DNA from: Campylobacter concisus ATCC 51562
Lineage (GTDB): Bacteria; Campylobacterota; Campylobacteria; Campylobacterales; Campylobacteraceae
Direction of reading: 5' to 3'
Length of the DNA stretch: 62,529 nt
NCBI RefSeq assembly: GCF_000466745.1
Contig: NZ_ANNI01000010.1
Span: 1 to 62,529 of the forward strand
Shown here: piece by piece, positions 9,283-19,619 of the stretch
Layout: each line of letters starts with the position of its first letter
Position numbering within the stretch: position 1 is the first letter of the stretch
Translations under genes and position numbers: made by a program
Notes under the pieces: generated by a model
What the model saw: the letters and a program-made list of their open reading frames with translations, nothing else
What the model was told of the DNA's origin: nothing
Database searches by the model: none

Positions 9283-9394
9283 GGTTTTGGTAAGAATTTT
9301 TGAAGAACTTACCAACTTTATTTAATGCCACTTGTTCACTTAAATTTACACCCATATTGCCAAAAATTTGGCTATAAAAATACTTCTTTTTCAT
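9272..9394 (-). CDS. Possible 40-residue leader peptide coupled to recJ
   Basis: An ATG at 9394 opens a 40-codon frame (MKKKYFYSQIFG... to ...NHAK). Its TAA lies ten bases inside recJ, and the recJ ATG at 9282 falls within its last codons. The overlap suggests translational coupling, and recJ itself has no good ribosome site. The product is basic, with no recognised domain. It could equally be a chance frame, because its own ribosome site is weak. Confidence 0.3.
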   Translation of the reverse strand: MKKKYFYSQIFGNMGVNLSEQVALNKVGKFFKNSYQNHAK

Positions 9395-9634
9395 CGCAAT
9401 CTTTCGTCTTTATTTTGAATGCTTGGATTATATCTTTTTGAAATTTAATTTCTTATAATTTTAAATGAAAGTAAGATTTTAGGGCTCATAGCAAGCTTAA
9501 AAGCTTTGTTAAATTGATAGTCTTTACAAATTTAACCCGCCAAAAATAGTAAGTATTAGCAAAAATTTATACAATTAAATTTATAAATTTTTAAATGCTT
9601 TATGTCATAAAGTTTAAACCATTTTTGTAAAAAT
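9395..9634. other. AT-rich intergenic stretch with no gene seen
   Basis: Between the small frame before recJ and the oxidoreductase stop there is about 240 bases of AT-rich DNA. I see no gene, repeat or clear terminator in it. It borders a gene that looks foreign, so it may be insertion scar. Confidence 0.4.
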
Positions 9635-10186
9635 TTATTCTAAATTTCGCAAAAACTCCGCGTATTCTCTAGCGCCGCGTTCTATTTCGCTGTCGCTTGA
9701 TACGTAGTCTACGCCCGGAGTCTCCTCGGCGCCATAAAATGCGAAAAAGTCGCGGTAATTGGCGTGAAAATAGTATTTAAACGCAAGCTCAAACGGCGTA
9801 AGAACCTCGCGCAAGCTAAAATGATAGCGTCCTTGCGGGCGGTAGTCGCTCTTTTTGATGCCTGCGGTCACGGCTAGCGCCACCTTGCGCCCCGCTATGC
9901 CGTCCGAGCCGCGTCCGTAGGCAAAACTATGCGTCATCACCGCGTCGATCCATGATTTTAAAATCGGAGGGCAGGAGAAGTTGTGAAGCGGAAACTGCAA
10001 AACGAGGGCGTCGTGGACTCTGATGAGCTCTTGCTCGTGCGCGGCGTCGATACTTTTGCCCCTGTAAACCTGTATCAAATCATGAACACTAAAGCGCTGC
10101 GGCTCTTTGAGAGCCTCTTGCAGAAGGCGTTTGTTTATGACTGAGTTTTGGATATCAGGGTGGGCTAAGATGATTAGGGTTTTCAT
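9635..10186 (-). CDS. NAD(P)H-dependent flavin oxidoreductase (KefF/quinone reductase family)
   Basis: The 183-residue flavodoxin-like fold protein starts 'MKTLIILAHPDIQNSVINKRL', with the usual HP and S/N flavin-phosphate loop. It has 'LVLQFPLHNFSCPPILKSWIDAVM' (about 86-108), the family's FP-W signature, and 'AVTAGIKKSDY'. Members reduce quinones or act as KefC ancillary proteins; the substrate is unknown. AAGGAG precedes the ATG. It separates pyrG from recJ, and its codons are GC-richer than both neighbours, which points to insertion by transfer. Confidence 0.88.
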   Translation of the reverse strand: MKTLIILAHPDIQNSVINKRLLQEALKEPQRFSVHDLIQVYRGKSIDAAHEQELIRVHDALVLQFPLHNFSCPPILKSWIDAVMTHSFAYGRGSDGIAGRKVALAVTAGIKKSDYRPQGRYHFSLREVLTPFELAFKYYFHANYRDFFAFYGAEETPGVDYVSSDSEIERGAREYAEFLRNLE

Positions 10187-10269
10187 TTTTCTCCTTAAAA
10201 ATTTATAGAAAGAAGTGGGATTTATTTGATAAATAATTTAATAAAAACAGCAAAATTTTTAAAATAATT

Positions 10270-10291
10270 TTTAGAGCCAGATGGCTCTAAA
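10270..10291 (-). terminator. pyrG terminator hairpin
   Basis: A perfect 10-base stem (TTTAGAGCCA, loop GA, TGGCTCTAAA) begins two bases after the pyrG stop and is followed on the minus strand by an A/T-rich tract. It probably ends the pyrG transcript. Confidence 0.7.
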
Positions 10292-10292
10292 T

Positions 10293-11936
<1,644 letters not shown>

Positions 11937-12052
11937 TTAAATTTATTTATTTTTTAATTGCGGATTATACCCCTTAAATATTTAGTAAGGCATTAATCGT
12001 ATAAATTTTAAAAATTATTCTTTAAGTCTTTTTGTTATAGACTTCAAGAACT

Positions 12053-12268
12053 ATGATAAAAAACTACCTAAACATCATTGCCTCTTTATATATAGAGGGC
12101 TTTAAAAACATGAAAATAGGCAAAAAATTATGGCTTCTCATAATAATAAAGCTTATCATCATGTTTGGAATTTTAAAAGCCTTTATCTTTAACGAGACTC
12201 TAAATACCAAATTTCAAACCGACGAAGAAAAAAGCGAATTTGTAATTCGTAATTTAATAAAGGAATAA
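12053..12268 (+). CDS. DUF4492 small membrane protein preceding cydA
   Basis: The 71-residue protein has one clear hydrophobic helix ('LWLLIIIKLIIMFGIL', about 27-42), preceded by 'FKNMKIGKKLW', a pattern I associate with the DUF4492 family found just before cytochrome bd genes in Campylobacterota and Bacteroidota. Its stop is one base before the cydA ATG, so the two are surely co-transcribed. It may help assembly of the oxidase; no function is proven. A hairpin-capable AAGTCT/AGACTT pair sits in the leader just upstream. Confidence 0.8.
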   Translation: MIKNYLNIIASLYIEGFKNMKIGKKLWLLIIIKLIIMFGILKAFIFNETLNTKFQTDEEKSEFVIRNLIKE

Positions 12269-12269
12269 A

Positions 12270-13805
12270 ATGTCTGAGATGGATTTTGTTGATTGGTCTA
12301 GGGCTCAGTTTGCGCTGACTGCCATTTACCACTTTTTGTTTGTCCCACTTACTTTGGGGCTAAGTTTTATCATCGCCATTATGGAGACGATATATGTCAA
12401 AACTGGCGATAAAGCATGGCTTGAGATAACGAAATTTTGGCTAAAGCTCTTTGGTATAAATTTCGCTATCGGTGTGGCTACTGGCATCATCATGGAGTTT
12501 GAGTTTGGTACAAACTGGGCGAATTACAGCTGGTTTGTAGGCGACATCTTTGGCGCTCCTCTTGCGATTGAGGGCTTGCTCGCATTTTTTATGGAAAGTA
12601 CATTTTTTGCCATTATGTTTTTTGGCTGGGAAAAGGTTAGTAAGAAATTTCACCTGCTTTCAACTTGGCTTGTCGCGATCGGTTCAAATTTAAGCGCGCT
12701 TTGGATCTTAATCGCAAATGGCTGGATGCAGTATCCAATAGGCATGAAATTTAACCCAGATACCGCCAGAATGGAGATGGAGAATTTCTTTGAAGTTGCG
12801 CTAAATCCTCTTGGCATTAGCAAATTTTTACACACAGTAACTAGCGGCTACACTATCTCGGCCATTTTTGTGATAGGAATTTCTGCTTGGTTTTTAATCA
12901 AAAAACGCCACATCTTGCTAGCTAAAAAAAGCATCGTCGTTGCTAGCGCATTTGGCCTTATCACTTCGGCATTTTTGTTACTTAGTGGTGATGAGAGCGC
13001 ATATTTTGTAGCTCAAAAGCAGCCTATGAAGCTAGCAGCCATGGAGGGACTTTATAAGGGCGAGAAAAACGCTGGTTTAGTTGCCGCTGGTATTTTAAAC
13101 CTAGCTAAAAAGCTTGGCGACGAGAGCGAGCCATTTTTGCTTGAGATAAAGGTGCCTTACGCACTTGGCATCATGGCAAACAGAGAGCTTGACTCATTTA
13201 CACCAGGTATAAATGACCTACTTTATGGCAATAGCGAACATAATCTCATTAGCGTTGAAGAAAAGATGGCAAAGGGTAAAGTAGCTATCGAAGCTCTTAA
13301 AAACTACAAAGAGGCTAAAAAAGCAAATGACGAGAGCTTGATGAAAAGCTCACTTTTAAATTTAGAGAGCAACCTAAATTTCTTAGGATATGGCTATCTT
13401 AAAGACGCAAAAGAAGCTGTGCCACCAGTTGCACTTACATTTTATAGCTTCCATATCATGGTCGCTCTTGGCACTTACTTCATAGCTCTTTTTGCTATCA
13501 CTCTTTATCTAAATCTCTCAAGAAAATATAAATTTGAAAACATAAGAGCATTTTTGTGGATCTGCCTCTTTACTATACCGCTTGGCTACATCGCAGCTGA
13601 AGCTGGCTGGATAGTAGCAGAGGTCGGTCGTCAGCCATGGGTGATACAAGATCTCATGACCGTTGGCGTTGGAGCTACGAATTTAGCAGACTCAAATATC
13701 AAAATTTCATTTATATTATTTGCTGTTTTATTTACGGTCTTGCTGATAGCCGAGATCAAGATCATGCTTAAGCAAATAAAGATAGGATTTAACGACCATG
13801 CATAG
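12270..13805 (+). CDS. cydA: Cytochrome bd-type quinol oxidase subunit I
   Basis: This is the catalytic subunit of the bd-type terminal oxidase, which oxidises quinol and reduces oxygen in the inner membrane. The 511 residues hold about nine membrane helices. 'RAQFALTAIYHFLFVPLTLG' near the N-terminus carries the first haem-ligand histidine. 'GYTISAIF' and 'EAGWIVAEVGRQPWV' (about 447-461) are strongly conserved. C. jejuni's equivalent is the cyanide-insensitive CioA; whether this one binds haem d cannot be told from sequence. AAAGGAATAAA precedes the ATG. Confidence 0.95.
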   Translation: MSEMDFVDWSRAQFALTAIYHFLFVPLTLGLSFIIAIMETIYVKTGDKAWLEITKFWLKLFGINFAIGVATGIIMEFEFGTNWANYSWFVGDIFGAPLAIEGLLAFFMESTFFAIMFFGWEKVSKKFHLLSTWLVAIGSNLSALWILIANGWMQYPIGMKFNPDTARMEMENFFEVALNPLGISKFLHTVTSGYTISAIFVIGISAWFLIKKRHILLAKKSIVVASAFGLITSAFLLLSGDESAYFVAQKQPMKLAAMEGLYKGEKNAGLVAAGILNLAKKLGDESEPFLLEIKVPYALGIMANRELDSFTPGINDLLYGNSEHNLISVEEKMAKGKVAIEALKNYKEAKKANDESLMKSSLLNLESNLNFLGYGYLKDAKEAVPPVALTFYSFHIMVALGTYFIALFAITLYLNLSRKYKFENIRAFLWICLFTIPLGYIAAEAGWIVAEVGRQPWVIQDLMTVGVGATNLADSNIKISFILFAVLFTVLLIAEIKIMLKQIKIGFNDHA

Positions 13806-14922
13806 TTTAGGTTTAGAAAATTTACAAATTTATTGGTGGTTTATAGTTAGCCTTCTTGGCGGACTTTTAGTCTTTATGATGTTTGTTCAAGGCGGCCAGT
13901 CGCTCATCTTTAGCCTTGGCAAGGACGAGCTTAAAAAAGATATGCTCATAAATTCTATCGGTAGAAAATGGGAGCTTACATTTACGACGCTTGTTATGTT
14001 TGGAGGCGCGTGCTTTGCGGCGTTCCCACTATTTTACGCTACTAGCTTTGGTGGTGCCTACTGGGTTTGGCTGGCTATTTTATTTTGCTTTATCATCCAA
14101 GCTGTAAGCTACGAGTACCGCAAAAAGCCCGATAACTTCTTAGGCGCTAGAACTTATGAAATTTTCCTTTTCATAAATGGCTCACTTGGCGTTATTCTTA
14201 TTGGTATGGCTGTTAGTACATTTTTTAGCGGAAGCGACTTTGTGCTAAATGAGCATAATTTTGTCGAGTGGAAGACTCCATTTCGCGGCCTTGAAGCTTT
14301 GGCAAATCCTTACTTATACTTGCTTGGCATAGCGATGTTTTTCCTGTCTCGCATAGGTGGCTGCTTATATCTTATGAATAACATCGCTGATGGCGAATTT
14401 ATACAAAACGCTAGAAAACAGCTACTTATCAACACCGTGCTATTCTTGCCATTTTTTCTAGGATTTCTTGCTTGGGTGCTTACAAAAGACGGCTTTGCAT
14501 ACGACGCAAATGGCGTAGTTAGCCTTATGCCTTACAAATACGCTATAAATTTGATCGAGATGCCTATCGTCGGTATATTGCTTCTTGTTGGCGTTGTTTT
14601 GGTACTTGTTGGAATTTTCCAAGGGGCATTTACAAAAAGCATTCGTGGAATTTTTGCTTATGGCGTTGGCGTAACGCTAGCTGTAACCGCGCTATTTTTG
14701 ATAACAGGACTAAATGGCACTGCATTTTATCCGTCATTTAGCGACCTTGCTAGCTCGCTAACTATCAAAAACGCAAGCTCTAGCCACTATACACTTGGCG
14801 TTATGGCCTATGTTAGCTTGCTAGTACCAGTAGTGCTTGCTTATATCATCGTCGTTTGGCGAGCGATAGATAGCAAGAAGATCACACAAGATGAGATCAA
14901 AAACGATCATCACGCATACTAA
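13798..14922 (+). CDS. cydB: Cytochrome bd-type quinol oxidase subunit II
   Basis: The 374-residue partner of CydA has about eight membrane helices, beginning 'IYWWFIVSLLGGLLVFMMFVQGG', where 'F..QGGQ' is typical of CydB. It has 'WVWLAILFCFIIQAVSYEYRKKP' in the first third. It overlaps cydA by eight bases, implying coupled translation, and is followed nine bases later by a tiny membrane-protein gene. Together they form the oxidase operon. Confidence 0.95.
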   Translation: MHSLGLENLQIYWWFIVSLLGGLLVFMMFVQGGQSLIFSLGKDELKKDMLINSIGRKWELTFTTLVMFGGACFAAFPLFYATSFGGAYWVWLAILFCFIIQAVSYEYRKKPDNFLGARTYEIFLFINGSLGVILIGMAVSTFFSGSDFVLNEHNFVEWKTPFRGLEALANPYLYLLGIAMFFLSRIGGCLYLMNNIADGEFIQNARKQLLINTVLFLPFFLGFLAWVLTKDGFAYDANGVVSLMPYKYAINLIEMPIVGILLLVGVVLVLVGIFQGAFTKSIRGIFAYGVGVTLAVTALFLITGLNGTAFYPSFSDLASSLTIKNASSSHYTLGVMAYVSLLVPVVLAYIIVVWRAIDSKKITQDEIKNDHHAY

Positions 14923-14931
14923 GGATAAAAG

Positions 14932-15033
14932 ATGTTAGAAGCAGGAATTTTTTTGATACTTTGGCCAGTGACACTATTTGCTAGCTATAAATTTGTTCTT
15001 TTTTCTCTTAAGAAATTTGATGCAAATAACTAA
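14932..15033 (+). CDS. CydX-like small oxidase subunit
   Basis: A 33-residue frame (MLEAGIFLILWPVTLFASYK..., ending DANN) begins nine bases after cydB with AAGGATAAAAG as ribosome site. It is a single membrane helix with a tryptophan-proline turn and a basic tail. Size, position and topology match CydX/YbgT-type stabilising subunits of bd oxidases, although it has no convincing identity to E. coli CydX. I infer function from context. Confidence 0.7.
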   Translation: MLEAGIFLILWPVTLFASYKFVLFSLKKFDANN

Positions 15034-15059
15034 AATTTAGGGGCATTTGCTCCTAAATT
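15034..15059 (+). terminator. Terminator of the cyd operon
   Basis: The stem AATTTAGGGGC/GCTCCTAAATT (one G-T pair, loop ATTT) starts right after the small-subunit stop and is followed by TCTTCTTTTTATTTTT. This is a good intrinsic terminator. Confidence 0.85.
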
Positions 15060-15187
15060 CTTCTTTTTATTTTTACCCTTTAAAACAACTCTTTTATAAA
15101 TTTATTTAAGCCACTTTTCATATAAGCGTTAGTTCTGTGTGAAATTTGGGTAGTAAGATATCATTAAATTTTATTAAAGGAGCGAAA

Positions 15188-16957
15188 ATGAGCAAGAATT
15201 TCTTAGGTTCTGTTGCCCTTGCGACTGTTTTGGTTAGTGGTCTTAGTATAGGCATCACGCCACTAGAGGCTGGAGTCCTGGCTCATCACGTAAAGGTTCA
15301 AGGTGAGCTTGGATCAGTCTTTATAAATCCTTACGACGTATCGCCTCTAACTGCTATCATCGATAGAGCTGGCAAAGACATCAAAGATATCCATGTCAAA
15401 GTAAAAGGCAAGCCAGATGGCGGCATCGACATCGACTACAACGTCTCAGAGCATGCCCTGCTTACGCATGATGGCGTGCCTATTTGGGGCCTTTATCCTG
15501 ACTATCTAAACGAGGTCGTGCTTAGCTACACATTTAATGGAGCTAAAAAGGTAGAAACATATAAAATTTACGCCCAGCCTATCGTCACATATAGCCGTGA
15601 TTTTAGATTTTCTCACATGCAAAAGACTCGCGTCAAAAAGGTCGATCCTGCCTTTAAAAACAGGCTCTATCTCATAAATAATACAATTACAAGCGTCTAT
15701 AAACCGCTTGATTGGAAAAATGGTGGAGCTGCTAGCTGGAACGACTTTACCGAAAACTACATCGTAGATACCAAAGGTGAGGTTAGATGGTATCTTGACT
15801 ATCAGAAATTTTACGACCGCAGCGAGCGCAGAGTGATGGATGGAGGCATGATGATGGGCTTTCATCAGCTAAAAAATGGCGATATCAGCTTTGGTATGGC
15901 TCAAAGATATCTAAGATATGACCTTATGGGAAAAGAAATTTACAACCGCCCACTTCCAAGAGGCTACATTGATCTAAGCCATGAAGTTATGCCATTAAAG
16001 GATGATCACGCACTTCTTAGGGTTGGCAAATACAACTACCACCACAAAGATGGCAAAATTTCTCACACTATAAGAGACCACATCATCGAGGTCGATAGCA
16101 CCGGTAAGGTGGTCGAAGAGTGGGATCTAAATGAAATTTTTGGTAACAACGTCTACCGCAGCAACCTCATAAAAGCGCTTGATGCAAGAGCTGTTTGCCT
16201 AAATATCGACATGGATGCAAAAGAGATAAAGATAAGCGACGATCAGCCATTTGGCGACATCACCTCTACTGGTACAGGTAGAAACTGGGCTCACGTAAAC
16301 TCTATCTCATATGATGAGAGCGACGATAGCATCATCCTCTCACTTCGCCACCAAGGCATCGTTAAAATCGGACGTGACAAGAAAGTAAAATGGATACTAG
16401 CTTCGCCTGAGGGCTGGAGTGAAGAATTTAAAGCCAAAGTGCTAACTCCAGTCGATAGCAAAGGCAATAAGATAAAATGCGAAAACTCAAAATGCGAGGG
16501 CGAATTTGACTGGTCATGGACTCAGCACACCGCATGGCTAACGCCAAGATACGACAACAAAGGCAGCATAAAACACCTAAGTGTCTTTGACAATGGTGAC
16601 GCAAGGGGCATGGAGCAGCCAGCCTTTAAAGAGGATAAATACTCTCGTGCGGTTGAGTACAAGATAGATGAGAAAAAGGGCACGGTTGAACAAACTTGGC
16701 AGTTTGGCAAGGAGCGTGGCTTTGACTTTTATAGCGCAGTTACTAGCAACGTCGAGTGGCAAAAAGATAAAAATACCTACTTCATCTCAAGCTCAAATGT
16801 AAATTTGCTCCGTCCTGACAAGACTATCAAAATGGTCTTAGTTGAGATCGATCCAAAGACAAATGAGATCAAATTTGAGATGGATGTGGACTCTGCTTCA
16901 AGAGATGATGTTGCTTATAGGGCGATGGTTATTGATCCGGAGGTATTTAGTTATTAG
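15188..16957 (+). CDS. astA: Arylsulfate sulfotransferase (ASST family), periplasmic
   Basis: The enzyme moves sulfate between phenolic compounds without PAPS. From the ATG at 15188 (AAAGGAGCG ribosome site; a GTG/ATG further up at 15146 lacks one) the product is 589 residues with a signal peptide (to about ALA/EAG, residue 28). The catalytic-histidine segment 'WSWTQHTAWLTPRYD' (about 436-450) and repeated beta-propeller blades are visible. A cysteine pair (IKCENSKCEG) lies just before it, suiting the family's conserved disulfide. It resembles C. jejuni Cj0866 (AstA). The dsbL/dsbI oxidoreductase pair found beside such genes elsewhere is not here. Confidence 0.93.
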   Translation: MSKNFLGSVALATVLVSGLSIGITPLEAGVLAHHVKVQGELGSVFINPYDVSPLTAIIDRAGKDIKDIHVKVKGKPDGGIDIDYNVSEHALLTHDGVPIWGLYPDYLNEVVLSYTFNGAKKVETYKIYAQPIVTYSRDFRFSHMQKTRVKKVDPAFKNRLYLINNTITSVYKPLDWKNGGAASWNDFTENYIVDTKGEVRWYLDYQKFYDRSERRVMDGGMMMGFHQLKNGDISFGMAQRYLRYDLMGKEIYNRPLPRGYIDLSHEVMPLKDDHALLRVGKYNYHHKDGKISHTIRDHIIEVDSTGKVVEEWDLNEIFGNNVYRSNLIKALDARAVCLNIDMDAKEIKISDDQPFGDITSTGTGRNWAHVNSISYDESDDSIILSLRHQGIVKIGRDKKVKWILASPEGWSEEFKAKVLTPVDSKGNKIKCENSKCEGEFDWSWTQHTAWLTPRYDNKGSIKHLSVFDNGDARGMEQPAFKEDKYSRAVEYKIDEKKGTVEQTWQFGKERGFDFYSAVTSNVEWQKDKNTYFISSSNVNLLRPDKTIKMVLVEIDPKTNEIKFEMDVDSASRDDVAYRAMVIDPEVFSY

Positions 16958-16965
16958 CAGTATCT

Positions 16966-16987
16966 GGTGTGAGATTTTTCTCGCACC
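16966..16987 (+). terminator. Terminator after the sulfotransferase gene
   Basis: The stem GGTGTGAG/CTCGCACC with loop ATTTTT lies nine bases after the stop and is followed by TGCTTTTAGTTGTTGTTTT. It sits between convergent genes and may work both ways. Confidence 0.75.
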
Positions 16988-16992
16988 TGCTT

Positions 16993-17343
16993 TTAGTTGT
17001 TGTTTTGAAATTTATAGATTGCTTCTTTGATTCTAGTAAGGTTAAAATTTATCGCTCGCTCTAGCTCTGGCAAGTCTATATCTTTATCCGCTTCAAATGC
17101 TTTTACAATATCGCTTAGCTCTTTTGTTTCATCACTTGCAAGAACTGTACTTTTAAAATTATTATCATCTATCTGGTCAAATTTTAAAAAGATCGATACA
17201 AATTTATCTTTTAAAATTTCTTTATTTAGCTTTCTATTTTCCAAAGCTTTCTTTGTTCCGCCATTTTTATTACAGGTTCTAAATATCGAATCTATTGTTT
17301 CATTCACTTCATCAAGTAAAATTTCTGTTTTTTCACTTTGCAT
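16993..17343 (-). CDS. HEPT-like protein lacking the toxin catalytic motif
   Basis: The 116-residue protein is helical and charged. Its N-terminal half ('IDSIFRTCNKNGGTKKALE' with 'KDKFVSIFLKFDQID') aligns by eye with the HEPT toxin of the plasmid part ('IDQVFEICKPKGVTAALED', 'IDVVYQQFKKLE'), keeping I-D-x-x-F, C, G, ALE and the V-F spacing. The RX4HXY active motif of HEPT RNases is absent, and there is no MNT partner next to it. It may be an inactive remnant or immunity-like paralogue. AAGAGAG precedes the ATG. Confidence 0.6.
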   Translation of the reverse strand: MQSEKTEILLDEVNETIDSIFRTCNKNGGTKKALENRKLNKEILKDKFVSIFLKFDQIDDNNFKSTVLASDETKELSDIVKAFEADKDIDLPELERAINFNLTRIKEAIYKFQNNN

Positions 17344-17417
17344 ATAAAACTCTCTTAACTATAAATTAAATTTAAAATAAAAGCTAATCGCTCTTGTTTT
17401 GGAGATTAGAAGTTGTT

Positions 17418-17639
17418 TTACTTCTTCGCGTAAAAAGGAAAAATTAAAGTTGTATTTGTGAAGTTATTTTCATAAAAGTTTGCGCCATAATTTAAAATTT
17501 TAGTTTGCATTGGCATCACTTTTATGCCCTCTGTTTTTGCGATCATTTTCTCATCCTTGTTAAAAAAATTTATCGCATTGTATAAATTTTCATAAGTCTT
17601 GTAAATTGTACCAGAGTACAATAAAGCCCTATAAATCAA
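17418..17639 (-). CDS. Short unrecognised frame, possibly a gene fragment
   Basis: A 73-residue frame starts at a TTG (17639) without a visible ribosome site and ends 'TLIFPFYAKK'. An internal methionine ('MIAKTEGIKVMPMQTKIL') could begin a shorter product. No domain is recognised. It may be the tail of a lost gene next to the HEPT-like remnant. Confidence 0.3.
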   Translation of the reverse strand: MIYRALLYSGTIYKTYENLYNAINFFNKDEKMIAKTEGIKVMPMQTKILNYGANFYENNFTNTTLIFPFYAKK

Positions 17640-17864
17640 TATTTATAACACATTGATAATATTTTTACGTTATTATTTTGCATACTGCTTTGATTAAAAT
17701 TACCGAAATTTCATAGCTATTTAGCTCATCCTTTTTGGATAAATTTTACAAATTTAATGTGTTATTTATGTAATAAAAAAATTTTTAAATTTGCAAAAAT
17801 TTTTTAAAATCTTTGATACTTTATATGTGATAAAATCCTCTCAAATTTTAAAAAAGGATCAAAT

Positions 17865-19538
17865 TTGAGAAGCGACATAATCAAAAAAGGCTACACAAGA
17901 GCCCCACACCGCTCACTTTTACGTGCGACTGGACTAAAAGACGATGACTTTGCTAAACCCTTTATCGGCGTTGCAAACAGCTTTATAGAGATCATTCCAG
18001 GCCACTTTTTCTTAAACAAATACGCACAAATTTTAAAAGATGAAATTCGCAAAAATGGCTGTATTCCATTTGAGTTTAACTGCATCGGTGTGGATGACGG
18101 CATAGCGATGGGGCATGGCGGCATGCTATATAGCTTGCCTAGCCGCGAAATCATCGCAAACTCGATAGAAACCGTGATGAACGCTCATGCACTTGACGCA
18201 CTTGTTTGTATGCCAAACTGCGACAAGATCGTCCCTGGCATGGTTATGGGCGCTTTAAGAGTAAATGTACCAACCGTGTTTGTAAGCGGTGGCCCAATGA
18301 AAAAGGGCTACACAAAAGATGGCAAGCCAATTGATCTTGCGACTGCGTTTGAGGCAGTTGGTAAATTTGAGACCAAAGAGATAGACGAGGCCGAGCTAAG
18401 AGATATCGAGTGCAACGCATGTCCAAGTGGCGGCAGCTGTAGCGGTATGTTTACGGCAAATTCTATGAACACGCTTTGCGAGGCGATGGGCATAGCGCTC
18501 CCTGGCAACGGCACTATCCTAGCGCTAACTCCAGAGCGTGAGGAACTTATTAGACAGGCTGCTCGCAGGATCTGTGAAATCGCACTTGATGAGAAATTTA
18601 AAATCAGAAACATACTAAATGAAAAAGCGATCCGCAACGCGCTTGTCGTTGATATGGCAATGGGTGGTAGCAGCAACACCGTTCTTCACATGCTAGCCAT
18701 CTCAAGAGAGGCTGGCGTAAATTTAGACATCAAAGAGCTAAACAAGATCAGCCAAAACATCGCTCACATCGCCAAGATCAGTCCAAGCTTGCCAAATGTG
18801 CATATGGAGGATATCGGCAGAGCTGGTGGTATGAATGCGGTGATAAAAGAAATTTCACGCAGAGATAATGGCATGCTAAATTTGGATAATCTCACAGTTA
18901 GTGGTGAAACTCTGGGAGAGCGTGTAAAGGTAAGTGACATCAAAGATGAGAGTATCATTCACAAAGTAGAAAACGCCTATTCACAAGTTGGCGGACTTGC
19001 CATTTTGTTTGGAAATTTAGCTGAGCAAGGCTGTGTCATCAAGACAGCTGGTATCGTTGGCGAGCGTAAATTTAGCGGCAAAGCTGTCTGCTTTAACTCA
19101 CAAGATGAAGCAATAGCTGGCATCTCAAGTGGTAAAGTAGATAAAGGCGATGTCGTCGTCATCCGCTACGAAGGTCCACGCGGAGGCCCTGGCATGCAAG
19201 AGATGCTAAGCCCTACTTCACTCATCATGGGACGAGGCCTTGGTGCAGATGTAGCGCTCATCACGGACGGCCGCTTTAGCGGGGCGACAAGAGGTCTAAG
19301 CATCGGTCACGTGAGCCCAGAAGCAGCTGAAGGCGGCATGATAGGCCTGCTAAAAGATGGCGACATAATCGATATAGACGTCGATAAATACGAGATCAAT
19401 GTTCGCCTAAGCGAAGCCGAGATCGCAAAGAGAAGAGCAGAATTTAAGCCAGTTGACAAAGTGCTAACCTCTCGCTGGCTAAGGCAATACCGCAAACTAG
19501 TCACAAACGCAAGCAACGGAGCAGTGCTAGAAGCATAA
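17865..19538 (+). CDS. ilvD: Dihydroxy-acid dehydratase
   Basis: This is the third step of valine and isoleucine synthesis. The 557-residue sequence has the iron-sulfur and active-site motifs '[12 protein letters not shown]' (about 117-128) and '[19 protein letters not shown]' (about 188-206), and the C-terminal '[22 protein letters not shown]' (about 452-473) of the IlvD/Edd family. Start is TTG at 17865 with AAAAGGAT seven bases upstream. A TAAAAT box at about 17,830 fits its promoter. It stands alone. Confidence 0.96.
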   Translation: MRSDIIKKGYTRAPHRSLLRATGLKDDDFAKPFIGVANSFIEIIPGHFFLNKYAQILKDEIRKNGCIPFEFNCIGVDDGIAMGHGGMLYSLPSREIIANSIETVMNAHALDALVCMPNCDKIVPGMVMGALRVNVPTVFVSGGPMKKGYTKDGKPIDLATAFEAVGKFETKEIDEAELRDIECNACPSGGSCSGMFTANSMNTLCEAMGIALPGNGTILALTPEREELIRQAARRICEIALDEKFKIRNILNEKAIRNALVVDMAMGGSSNTVLHMLAISREAGVNLDIKELNKISQNIAHIAKISPSLPNVHMEDIGRAGGMNAVIKEISRRDNGMLNLDNLTVSGETLGERVKVSDIKDESIIHKVENAYSQVGGLAILFGNLAEQGCVIKTAGIVGERKFSGKAVCFNSQDEAIAGISSGKVDKGDVVVIRYEGPRGGPGMQEMLSPTSLIMGRGLGADVALITDGRFSGATRGLSIGHVSPEAAEGGMIGLLKDGDIIDIDVDKYEINVRLSEAEIAKRRAEFKPVDKVLTSRWLRQYRKLVTNASNGAVLEA

Positions 19539-19619
19539 AAAATTTATTACAAAAGTAAGGAGTAGTCTCTTTGCTTTTGTAAAAATATAAAAATTTCTCC
19601 ATTTTTTTAAGGATACTAA

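Noticed and set aside
15506-15865. 119-codon leftward frame inside the sulfotransferase gene
   Set aside because: It lies wholly within a well-supported gene and shows no recognisable product.
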